Source of the DNA: Planctomycetota bacterium
GTDB taxonomy: Bacteria; Planctomycetota; Planctomycetia; Pirellulales; Lacipirellulaceae
Assembly (NCBI GenBank): GCA_022615465.1
Contig: JAKEGR010000298.1
Location: 1-9,695 of the forward strand
Reading direction: 5' to 3'
Length of the DNA stretch: 9,695 nt
This document shows positions 1-6,848 of the stretch, in pieces (the stretch's first letter is position 1; the number at the start of each line of letters is the position of its first letter). The position numbers and the translations under genes were made by a program. The notes under the pieces were generated by a model. It searched no databases and was not told the DNA's origin. It was given only the letters and a program-made list of their open reading frames with translations.

Positions 1-2496
1 ATCGAAGTGGTCGAACTTCATCACGTGTCAAGCGACGCGCTTGGTCGCGTGATCGCCCAGGTGGAAGCGGTCATTTCCGCGGGTCGGCAAGGACAGGTGA
101 TGGTTCGATCGCTATCGAAACCGAACGCCATGCTGGTGATCGGCTGGGGGGAAACGATGGATGCCATGCTCGACTTGATCGGGCGATTGGACCAACCAAC
201 GGACCCCGAATCGCAACTGCAAATTTTTCGGCTCAAGCATGCTCCGGCCGCAACAGCACAACAGACCATTGCCCAGTTCTTTACCAACCGACAGGGATTG
301 GGGCCTATCGTCGTGGTGGCGGCCGATGTGAGGTCCAATGCCTTGATCGTGCAAGCAAGTCCTCGAGACATGCAAGAAGTGGCGATATTGGTCGAGCGGC
401 TCGACACACCAGGGAGCGATGTCGTCAACCAGTTGCGCACGATTCCCCTGAAACACGCCCTCGCGGCGGACGTCGGACCCATTCTTCAGCAAGCGATCAC
501 GGCGGTCGGAACCGGCGCGCAAGGCGCCTCGGGGAAGTCCATTCTCGAAATCCTCACACTCGACGCCGCGGGTCGAAAGCTGGTCGAGTCCGGCATGTTG
601 AGCGGCGTCCGCATCACGCCGGACCCAAACACAAACACGCTGATCATTTCCGCGCCTGCCGATAGCATGGAACTGGTGACCGCTTTGGTCCAGCAGCTCG
701 ATTCGCTGCCGTCGTCGTCGATGGCACAGATCAAGGTATTTCGCATCATCAATGGAGACGCCCGCAGTCTGGTGGTGATGCTGCAGGTGCTGTTGGGATC
801 TCAGACGACAGGTCCGCAATTGGCCGTGGCGCCGGGGGAAGCCTCGCTGGCGCCGCTTCGTTTTGCCGTGGACGCGCGCTCTAACTCGATCATCGCCACC
901 GGATCGGTTGGCGAATTGCGAATCGTCGAAGCGATCCTGCTGCGTCTCGACGAGAGCGATGTCAAAGAAAGGCGAGCCAAGGTCTATCGACTCCGTAACG
1001 CCCCGGCAATGGACGTAGCCGTGGCGGTCAATGAGCTGCTGCGGAGCGAACGGGTGCTCACGCAGGCATCGGCTGGCACGGAAAACGTCTACGAGCTGCT
1101 CGAACGAGAAGTGATCGTCGTTCCTGAACCGATCAGCAACAGCTTGATCATCAGTGCGTCGGAACGTTTTTATGATCGCATCAAGGAACTTGTCGAAGAA
1201 CTCGACGCACAACCACCGCAAGTGGTGATCCAGGTGCTGATTGCCGAAGTGGAACTGGGCAACACACGCGAATTTGGCGTGGAACTGGGTATTCAAGATT
1301 CCATGTTGTTTGATCGCAGTCTGTTGGGCGGTCTGGTTACCACGACAGACACCACCTCGCTATCGACCCCCGCGGGCGTGGTGACGACGACGCAGCAGAA
1401 TGTTGTTGCGGCCACGAACGAACCCGGTTTCGACTTCAACAACAAGCCGCTGGGCAACAGCGGCAGCGAACAGTCGCTGGCCACGGCGGGCGCCCTGGCC
1501 GGCCAGGCCCTGTCGAGCTTCACCGTGGGACGGCTCAACTCGGAACTCGGCTACGGCGGCCTCGTGCTGTCGGCCAGCAGTGAAAACATCAGCGTTCTGT
1601 TGCGTGCGCTGAGCGACCATCGCCGGCTCGATATCCTCAGCCGTCCCCAGATCACGACCCTCGACAATCAACCTGCCTTCGTGCAAGTTGGCGAACGCGT
1701 GCCCTACATTACCGATGTGATTACCACCACCTTCGGCCAGAACAACGCGGTGGAACTGGTCGACGTGGGTTTGATCCTCGCCGTCACGCCGCGAATCAGC
1801 CCGGACGGCACGATCGTCATGGAAGTGGACGCTCAGAAATCAAAACTAGGCCCGCGGGAAGAAGGGATTCCGATTTTCGTCAACCTGGCCGGCAAAGAGA
1901 TACTGTCGCCAAAAATCGAAATCATCGAAGCCCAAACGACCGTCAGCGCAGCGGATGGACAAACCATCGTCCTGGGCGGTTTGATCGCGGAAACCGAACT
2001 CAAGCACCGGCGCCGCGTACCCTACCTCTCGGATCTTCCGATCCTGGGATATTTGTTCCGCTACGACTCCGACGCCGCAGTGCGAACCGAATTGCTCATC
2101 GTGCTTACGCCGCGGGTTGTGCGGAACGAAAACGACATGGAACGGGTCAAGCAAGAAGAGGCCGCCAGGATGAGTTGGTGCCTGAGCGATGTCCAGCGGG
2201 TTCACGGCAACACGGGCATTTACGGCACCGATACCTGCGACGACGGCGCACCGGAACCAGCGGTCATCTACCCGGTCGATAACCCGCGAGGCGAGACAAC
2301 CGACAGCGGCGTACTCGAAGGCCAGCCAACCCAACTGCTTCCGGAGCCCTATCTGGGGCAGCCGATCGAGCAACTTCCGGGACCAGGTCCGAATCAGCCA
2401 AACGAAGGGCCGGTAGCGCCCGATTCCAATCTCGGGCCGGCACCGCCGATGCGGCTGCCAACGGATCATGGCGATAGTCAACCATTGGGCAGATAA
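1..2496 (+). CDS. gspD: Type II secretion/T4P-like secretin (GspD family), 5'-partial
   Basis: Outer-membrane channel protein of a T2SS/T4P-like machine. The frame is open to the left edge (two codons precede the GTG at 7), so signal peptide and N0 domain lie outside. Numbering from the GTG (829 residues to the stop), five secretin N-type modules can be seen, each ending in a similar strand: PNAMLVIGW (about 39-47), SNALIVQAS (110-118), TNTLIISAP (209-217), SNSIIATGS (292-300) and SNSLIISAS (378-386). The secretin core spans about 405-705 (start QVVIQVLIAEVEL, then SRPQITTLDNQPAFVQVGE) and carries the family signature VPYLSDLPILGYLFR at 671-685. A Ser/Thr/Ala/Gly-rich loop lies at about 440-515. 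After the core come MSWCLSDVQRVHG and a Pro-rich tail (about 742-829). The canonical GspD has N0 plus N1-N3, so the N-array is expanded. The family call is very secure; T2SS versus T4P subtype is less so. Confidence 0.93.
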   Translation: MEVVELHHVSSDALGRVIAQVEAVISAGRQGQVMVRSLSKPNAMLVIGWGETMDAMLDLIGRLDQPTDPESQLQIFRLKHAPAATAQQTIAQFFTNRQGLGPIVVVAADVRSNALIVQASPRDMQEVAILVERLDTPGSDVVNQLRTIPLKHALAADVGPILQQAITAVGTGAQGASGKSILEILTLDAAGRKLVESGMLSGVRITPDPNTNTLIISAPADSMELVTALVQQLDSLPSSSMAQIKVFRIINGDARSLVVMLQVLLGSQTTGPQLAVAPGEASLAPLRFAVDARSNSIIATGSVGELRIVEAILLRLDESDVKERRAKVYRLRNAPAMDVAVAVNELLRSERVLTQASAGTENVYELLEREVIVVPEPISNSLIISASERFYDRIKELVEELDAQPPQVVIQVLIAEVELGNTREFGVELGIQDSMLFDRSLLGGLVTTTDTTSLSTPAGVVTTTQQNVVAATNEPGFDFNNKPLGNSGSEQSLATAGALAGQALSSFTVGRLNSELGYGGLVLSASSENISVLLRALSDHRRLDILSRPQITTLDNQPAFVQVGERVPYITDVITTTFGQNNAVELVDVGLILAVTPRISPDGTIVMEVDAQKSKLGPREEGIPIFVNLAGKEILSPKIEIIEAQTTVSAADGQTIVLGGLIAETELKHRRRVPYLSDLPILGYLFRYDSDAAVRTELLIVLTPRVVRNENDMERVKQEEAARMSWCLSDVQRVHGNTGIYGTDTCDDGAPEPAVIYPVDNPRGETTDSGVLEGQPTQLLPEPYLGQPIEQLPGPGPNQPNEGPVAPDSNLGPAPPMRLPTDHGDSQPLGR

Positions 2497-3743
2497 TGCC
2501 AACAATCAAGCGACTCGTGCAATCCAAGTTGAAAGCCAACTCCGCATATCGATGGTTTGGTTTGTGCATGCTGGCTCTGGCGATACCCGGCTGCGCGGGG
2601 GTGGGCAAGAGCCTCGATCCGGGGGAACGGTTCGCCTGGTTGAAGCGAGAGCCTAAGCCGCAGGAGCCTGACAACATCGCCGTCGTCTGGACGGACACCG
2701 TGCTGAACACGCCGGGACTGCCGCCCGTGCGCGGTTTCGGAGGCCGGGTTATGTTCTTCGACCGACCCAGCGAAGAGCAGGTCAAGGTAAGCGGTAAACT
2801 GTTGATCTACGCTTACGACGAATCAGACAACGGCGCCATTACGAATGTGCCCGATCGCAAGTACGTGTTCCCAGCCAGCCAGTTGGAGAAGCTTTACGGC
2901 AAGACCGACTTGGGGCCTTCCTACAGCGTGTGGATTCCCTGGGACAAAGCCGGCGGCGAGCGGAAGCGGATCAGTCTCTTGGCGCGATTCGAATCGGATA
3001 GCGGTTCCGTGACAATCTCGGAAATGTCACGGCACTTGCTGCCAGGCGTGGTACCGGCATCGGCGGCCCAACAGGAACTCCAGAAACCGCGACAAACAGC
3101 GGCAGCCGACGAAGCCGTGCAGGCCAGCTTTGATGACCATGCGGACGACGCAGCCCGCCCCCACGCCCCATCCGGTGAACCACAGCGCCACCGCATGACG
3201 ATCGACACCATCGACCTGGCCGACCCGATCCATCATCAACTGGCACGTCTCCCCGCGGAAAGAGCCTCGGCGCCACGATCACAACTGGACATGCTCCGAG
3301 AGGCCGTCGACAGCCACTCCGCCGCGAACCAACCTCCTGGCCCAATCACAGACTCCGACCGTCAGAACATCGAGGCCACGGCACCACTCGGTCTCCAGCA
3401 AGCTGCTGGAACCGTCTTGCCAGAGAATTTGTTGGCTGGCACCCCTTCCACGGATACAAGCCCTGGCGCTGCCGCCGGTCAATCGGCCGGAGAATCGCCG
3501 ATGCAAGCTAATTCACTTCCATCGGTGTGGGAGTGGGCTCAGCATCGAGCGGAGTTGGCGGAGGAAAAGACGGAGCAACGTCGGCGACCACAAGCTCATT
3601 ACGCACGTCCCAGACCATCGGCTCAAGCCTCGCGATCTGCTCAGCGAGAGCCCGCGACTCCTTGGACCGGACGGTCCCCGCCAGCACCAGCGTCTCCCCC
3701 TCAAGCCGAATCTCAACCGGCGTCCCAAGTCCCCGTTCGATGA
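2496..3743 (+). CDS. Predicted lipoprotein translationally coupled to the secretin; C-terminus overlaps BON gene
   Basis: 415-residue predicted lipoprotein of no named function. The ATG shares its A with the secretin stop (TAATG), and no strong Shine-Dalgarno precedes it, which points to termination-reinitiation coupling. The N-terminus has basic residues, a hydrophobic segment (about 20-32) and a lipobox-like IPGC with Cys at 33; Pro at -2 is not ideal. Residues about 46-185 look like the folded, conserved part (WLKREPKPQEPDNIAVVWTD, VRGFGGRVMFFD, LIYAYDE, YSVWIPWDKAGG, ISLLARFES). I recall similar planctomycete hypothetical proteins but know no function. Residues about 190-415 are low-complexity. 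The last 78 codons lie antisense to the BON gene, and residues 361-415 are about four fifths Pro, Ala, Arg, Ser and Gln. The N-terminal half is well supported. The 3' end could be an overprinted extension. A pilotin-like or secretin-accessory role is inferred from gene order only. Confidence 0.8.
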   Translation: MPTIKRLVQSKLKANSAYRWFGLCMLALAIPGCAGVGKSLDPGERFAWLKREPKPQEPDNIAVVWTDTVLNTPGLPPVRGFGGRVMFFDRPSEEQVKVSGKLLIYAYDESDNGAITNVPDRKYVFPASQLEKLYGKTDLGPSYSVWIPWDKAGGERKRISLLARFESDSGSVTISEMSRHLLPGVVPASAAQQELQKPRQTAAADEAVQASFDDHADDAARPHAPSGEPQRHRMTIDTIDLADPIHHQLARLPAERASAPRSQLDMLREAVDSHSAANQPPGPITDSDRQNIEATAPLGLQQAAGTVLPENLLAGTPSTDTSPGAAAGQSAGESPMQANSLPSVWEWAQHRAELAEEKTEQRRRPQAHYARPRPSAQASRSAQREPATPWTGRSPPAPASPPQAESQPASQVPVR

Positions 3744-4185
3744 CGTCGTGGACCCGGTCGAGCGGGAAGACAAAGCCGGTGCCATCCACCGCCTCAGCCG
3801 GCTGGAAACCAACCACCAATCGCGGTCGATAGATCGTGCCGGGCGACCGACCTGCGCGATACTGCAACAACTGGCTGTTGATGTCATGTAGCGGCGGAAT
3901 GGGGGGCGTCGTCACGGCGGACAGGATCGGGGCAGTTGCACGCTGCTGCTGTCGGCCGATGAAATGCCGCCCCTCCCTGGCATCGGCCCCCACAAAGGCC
4001 CGCGGATCACGATTGCGCCTCAAGAATCGCTCGCTACCTGTAATCGTTCCCGTGGTATTCCCCTGTCCAACCGTTGATGCTTGACCCATCTGCGGTACAA
4101 CGACCCCGCTTACCTGAGCCCGCGCATTGGCAGGAAACGTCAGTGCGATCAGCAACCCTGTCGCGGCAAAACCATTGGTCTTCAT
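3508..4185 (-). CDS. Secreted BON-like domain protein, last gene of the minus-strand operon
   Basis: 225-residue periplasmic or exported protein. The ATG is followed by a signal peptide with a hydrophobic core (about 5-18) and a likely cut after ARA (residue 23). A basic stretch FLRRNRDPRAFVGADAREG lies at 53-72. Residues about 141-202 resemble a BON domain: helix (LDRVHDVIERGL), then strands with VEIRLEGETLVLAGTVRS, then a second helix and WDVRNELVV. BON domains bind membranes or periplasmic partners and occur as secretin-like modules. The tail is Pro-rich. It lies 69 bp downstream of the PilO-like gene, with only a weak GAAAG upstream as a ribosome site, so it may be a poorly translated operon end. 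Codons 148-225, most of the BON-like domain, overlap the lipoprotein gene on the other strand. The BON-like pattern makes this the better-supported frame in the overlap. The specific role is unknown. Confidence 0.8.
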   Translation of the reverse strand: MKTNGFAATGLLIALTFPANARAQVSGVVVPQMGQASTVGQGNTTGTITGSERFLRRNRDPRAFVGADAREGRHFIGRQQQRATAPILSAVTTPPIPPLHDINSQLLQYRAGRSPGTIYRPRLVVGFQPAEAVDGTGFVFPLDRVHDVIERGLGTPVEIRLEGETLVLAGTVRSKESRALAEQIARLEPMVWDVRNELVVADVAPSFPPPTPLDAEPTPTPMEVN

Positions 4186-4228
4186 AAGAAAACACTTTCG
4201 AGAGGATCCAGCCAGGTTGGTAAGTTAG

Positions 4229-4246
4229 TGCGGGAATCAGCCCGCA
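4229..4246 (-). other. Intercistronic stem-loop between PilO-like and BON genes
   Basis: On the minus strand TGCGGG-CTGATT-CCCGCA forms a perfect 6-bp stem with a 6-nt loop. It begins 8 nt after the TGA stop (4255-4257) of the PilO-like gene. It lacks a following T-run, so it is not a classical intrinsic terminator. It could stabilise the upstream mRNA 3' end or lower expression of the BON gene. The pairing is seen directly; the function is inference. Confidence 0.4.
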
Positions 4247-4254
4247 TGTTCACA

Positions 4255-5139
4255 TCAATACTCGGGCGGCAGGGCGGTTGCCTGGCTGAGCTGTTCGCCC
4301 AACGTGAGCAGCCATCGCTCGCCATCAGAATCGATCACCACATCGCGTTCATCGATGTCGGCAACGGTCCCTTGGAAATCGCCCACTTCGAACCGCTGGC
4401 CGACTTTGAGCTTTAACGTCTCACCGGTCGTGCGAACCGTGAACCAGGCCTCTTGAACATCGTTCACGCCGTTGATGCCGGTCAGATAGGTGAAGTCGGC
4501 GGGGTCGAAACCGATACCGCCATCGCCGAACAGATCGCGTTGCGCGATCACATGGTAGTCGGCCAGCCGATCGGACGAGAGACGCGTGGACCGGCCTTCG
4601 GCCAACTTGTCGGTCTGTTCTGCATCCGGAAGAATCAGCGCCTCGATCCCGAGAGTGACATCAAGCTGCCGAGAATTGGGGACGGGCGTAATGTTCAAGC
4701 GTTGAATCTGATGCAAATGAATGGCTCGGTAGAAATCGTGCAAGACCGTTGTGACCTGTTCGAGCGTCCCACGTCCCCGCACCATGACGGGAAGGCGATA
4801 GTAAACGCCATTCTTGCCCGTTACCTCATTAAAGCTGACCGTCCCGCCCTCGAGTCCGCGTTGTCTCACCACTTCCAGCAACCATGCCTGATAGGCGGAA
4901 CGCGCTTTCTCGAGATCGGACGGCAAGGAACGCTTTCGCCACTCGGCTAACTTGGCGCCGGCCTCTCGGCCGCGCTCAATGCTCTTTTCGTGGGCTTCAA
5001 TCTTGCGTTGGATACTGTCGATTCTTGCCTGCAGTTCGTTCTTTGGTTCACGCAGCACCGAGGTCACCAACCGGTCAACGACGAACCCGAGCACTAGCGC
5101 GCCAACAATTCCGGCCAAGATGGTTTCACGCTTTTTCAT
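4255..5139 (-). CDS. PilO/GspM-like inner-membrane protein with C-terminal GspC/PilP-like domain
   Basis: 294-residue bitopic protein of the inner-membrane platform. The ATG follows the pilM stop by 6 nt, with AGTAGG as a weak ribosome site. Order of parts: KKRE cytoplasmic start, one membrane helix (about 7-25), a charged coiled coil (about 33-66), then an alpha/beta region of PilO/GspM type (about 75-170, with YYRLPVMVRGRGTLEQVTTVLHDFYRA). After a linker comes YHVIAQRDLFG (195-205), which resembles the RNLF-type lead-in of GspC, and a beta-rich segment (about 215-282) with AWFTVRTTGETLKLKVGQRFEV and an alternating V-D-I pattern ending in LLTLGEQL. That segment resembles the GspC homology region or PilP, which contact the secretin N0 domain. 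Canonical PilO and GspM are about 160-220 residues, so the last 90 or so residues are an addition. The PilO-like call is moderate to good; the GspC/PilP-like call is by pattern only. Confidence 0.8.
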   Translation of the reverse strand: MKKRETILAGIVGALVLGFVVDRLVTSVLREPKNELQARIDSIQRKIEAHEKSIERGREAGAKLAEWRKRSLPSDLEKARSAYQAWLLEVVRQRGLEGGTVSFNEVTGKNGVYYRLPVMVRGRGTLEQVTTVLHDFYRAIHLHQIQRLNITPVPNSRQLDVTLGIEALILPDAEQTDKLAEGRSTRLSSDRLADYHVIAQRDLFGDGGIGFDPADFTYLTGINGVNDVQEAWFTVRTTGETLKLKVGQRFEVGDFQGTVADIDERDVVIDSDGERWLLTLGEQLSQATALPPEY

Positions 5140-5145
5140 GATCGC

Positions 5146-6762
5146 CTACTTGGCCTGAACCGAGTTCGTGGTGGGCGAGTCCGCCGCGGAACGTTGTCCG
5201 CCATGGTTGCCACCGCGGTTCCCTGGCGCATCTCGGGAACCACCGGGTGGAGTCATGTTGGGGCGAATCGTATTATCTTTGACCGGGAGGGAAGGCGGCG
5301 GCGACATGTATTTGGAAACGTCACGTTTCGCAACGGCGACCGTCGTAACAAATTGCCAGACCGACGTTTCGTCGAGTGTCTTTTCCTGCAGGTTATCGCT
5401 CTTGACCTTGTGGAAATCGTTGCGAAGGTTGTCCTCCATGTGTTCAACGATCGACGGAGCGCGGACGAGTCCCGTCAGCACCGTAACGCCGCCACCAGGC
5501 GCGCGTTGCATGCTCAGTCGCTGGAGTACGGCGTCACGACGGTTGGGAAAGGTCTGCGAAAGCTCACGAAGTTCGTCGAGCCAAATCACATCGCTATCCG
5601 ACCACGCTTCGATCTCGGCAACGCTTTGCAGCATGACGTCGGCCTTTTTTGCCGTCTCGGAGCAGACCGCTTCCTCGGCCTTCAAAGCGTCGTATCTGTC
5701 CTTCAACTCCGAATAGCCCTGATAAGCAAAGAACGCGAGGGCGGTCACGGCCGTCGCGGCCGCGGCCACCCCTGCCGCGATCTGCCGTCGACGGTTCGGC
5801 GGCGCGGGCCGTTTGCGAGGGTGGAGGAAATCAATCGAGGGAGCCACGTTCGTGGATTCGTCGATGAGCGTGCCTAACAGGGCGATGAATCGTCCAGGCT
5901 GGCCAGCGCGTTCGACGTCCGTCGATGGTTCCGCGATCAAGCCCGTGAACGGGTCGAACACCTCGGCCGGCACATTCAGTTCAGCCGTGATCTGGTCGGT
6001 TAATGCTTGATGTTGATTTGTATCACCTGAGACAAATATCTGATCCACCGAGCCAACGTCTGCTTGATTCTGCACTGCCATGATCGTGCGGGCAATCTCG
6101 GGCAAGAGCGGATCGCGGCCCTCGCTTTCGGAGTTGTCGGCAGGGAGAAGAATGGCACGGGTGAAGACAACGTGGCCGTCGCGCAACACCACCAGTTCCG
6201 CTTCATTGCCACTCACATCGACGAGCAAGTAGGTGCCCTGCTTTCGATGGGTCGCGGAAAGAAAACGCGATGCTGTGGCGTGCGGCCTCAGCACGAGACG
6301 CCGAAGCGTAAGTTGCGCCACCTCACACACCCCTCGAATGAACTGTAACTCGGCGGACGAGATGGCGGCCACCATGACCGAACAGGATTGGCTGGCGTCC
6401 GCGTAGATCGGCACGAAATCAACGACCGATTCATCGTTCACCGAACTCAGTTCACGAACCGACTGATGGCGAACCAGGTCAGGCAACTCCTCCACGGGAC
6501 AAGGAGGCAGCGTGAGGCGTTGGATCTCGACAGCCTCGCGACCAACACACACCAACGCGCGTTTGTCCTTTACGCCGTGGGCCGCAAGTGCCGCCCGCAA
6601 TGTGGAACCAATCACCTTGCTAGTCTGTGTTGCCCGCTCATCTTCCGTACGCGGCAATTGCACGGTCACTGTGTGCTCTACACGAAGCTGGCCTCGTCTC
6701 GATAGAACGACTGCAAACCGGACGTGTCGTTGATCCCATTCGATGGCGAGGTAACGTGACAT
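5146..6762 (-). CDS. pilM: PilM-PilN fusion (GspL-like) platform protein
   Basis: 538 residues from the ATG at 6762 (MSRYLAIEWDQRHVRF). This start is preferred over the TTG at 6846, because the 28 extra residues (Cys/Pro/Phe-rich) look untranslated and an actin-like fold begins right at MSRY. Residues 1 to about 315 match the actin-like PilM / cytoplasmic GspL fold: LLVDVSGNEAEL (179-190) fits the second phosphate loop and QIFVSGDTN (241-249) the nucleoside-binding strand. The first phosphate loop lacks the usual DxG-type motif (EWDQRH instead), so nucleotide binding is uncertain. A membrane helix follows at about 327-348, then a short coiled coil and a PilN-like ferredoxin fold (about 390-480). 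The tail (486-538) is Pro/Gly/Asn-rich. In related machines this protein links the secretion ATPase to PilO/GspM. The next gene starts 6 nt after its stop. No clear ribosome site precedes the ATG. Confidence 0.87.
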   Translation of the reverse strand: MSRYLAIEWDQRHVRFAVVLSRRGQLRVEHTVTVQLPRTEDERATQTSKVIGSTLRAALAAHGVKDKRALVCVGREAVEIQRLTLPPCPVEELPDLVRHQSVRELSSVNDESVVDFVPIYADASQSCSVMVAAISSAELQFIRGVCEVAQLTLRRLVLRPHATASRFLSATHRKQGTYLLVDVSGNEAELVVLRDGHVVFTRAILLPADNSESEGRDPLLPEIARTIMAVQNQADVGSVDQIFVSGDTNQHQALTDQITAELNVPAEVFDPFTGLIAEPSTDVERAGQPGRFIALLGTLIDESTNVAPSIDFLHPRKRPAPPNRRRQIAAGVAAAATAVTALAFFAYQGYSELKDRYDALKAEEAVCSETAKKADVMLQSVAEIEAWSDSDVIWLDELRELSQTFPNRRDAVLQRLSMQRAPGGGVTVLTGLVRAPSIVEHMEDNLRNDFHKVKSDNLQEKTLDETSVWQFVTTVAVAKRDVSKYMSPPPSLPVKDNTIRPNMTPPGGSRDAPGNRGGNHGGQRSAADSPTTNSVQAK

Positions 6763-6806
6763 AGCGCATTCATCGCGGGGATGGATGAAGGGAAAGCAAG
6801 GCGGGC

Positions 6807-6825
6807 AAAAAAGCGGGACGACCGC
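6807..6825 (-). terminator. Weak terminator-like or attenuator stem-loop upstream of pilM
   Basis: In the 86-bp gap between the gspK stop and the pilM ATG, the minus strand reads GCGG-TCGTC-CCGC followed at once by six T. The stem is only four G-C pairs, so it is weak, but stem plus T-run is the intrinsic-terminator layout. It could reduce transcription from the pseudopilin genes into the platform genes. Function is inference; a chance match is quite possible. Confidence 0.2.
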
Positions 6826-6848
6826 GCGTCGGCCTGAATGTTGCAAGC

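Noticed and set aside
112..1296. 394-codon open frame antisense to the secretin gene
   Set aside because: It is rich in His, Arg, Asp and Gln with no domain pattern, and the opposite strand encodes unmistakable secretin N-modules. It is an open shadow frame of a GC-rich gene.
1846..2505. 219-codon open frame antisense to the secretin 3' end
   Set aside because: It lies opposite the secretin signature region and shows no motif or plausible start signal.
4186..4260. Possible promoter for the BON gene
   Set aside because: A TTGATG-like hexamer is present, but no -10-like hexamer sits at a suitable distance, and the hairpin occupies the space.
4453..4950. 165-codon open frame on the + strand opposite the PilO-like gene
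   Set aside because: No domain or ribosome site is visible, and the minus-strand frame has a membrane helix, a coiled coil and operon spacing.
6763..6846. 28-residue N-terminal extension of the PilM-like protein from a TTG
   Set aside because: The extension is Cys/Pro/Phe-rich with a TTG start, and the actin-like fold begins at the ATG at 6762.
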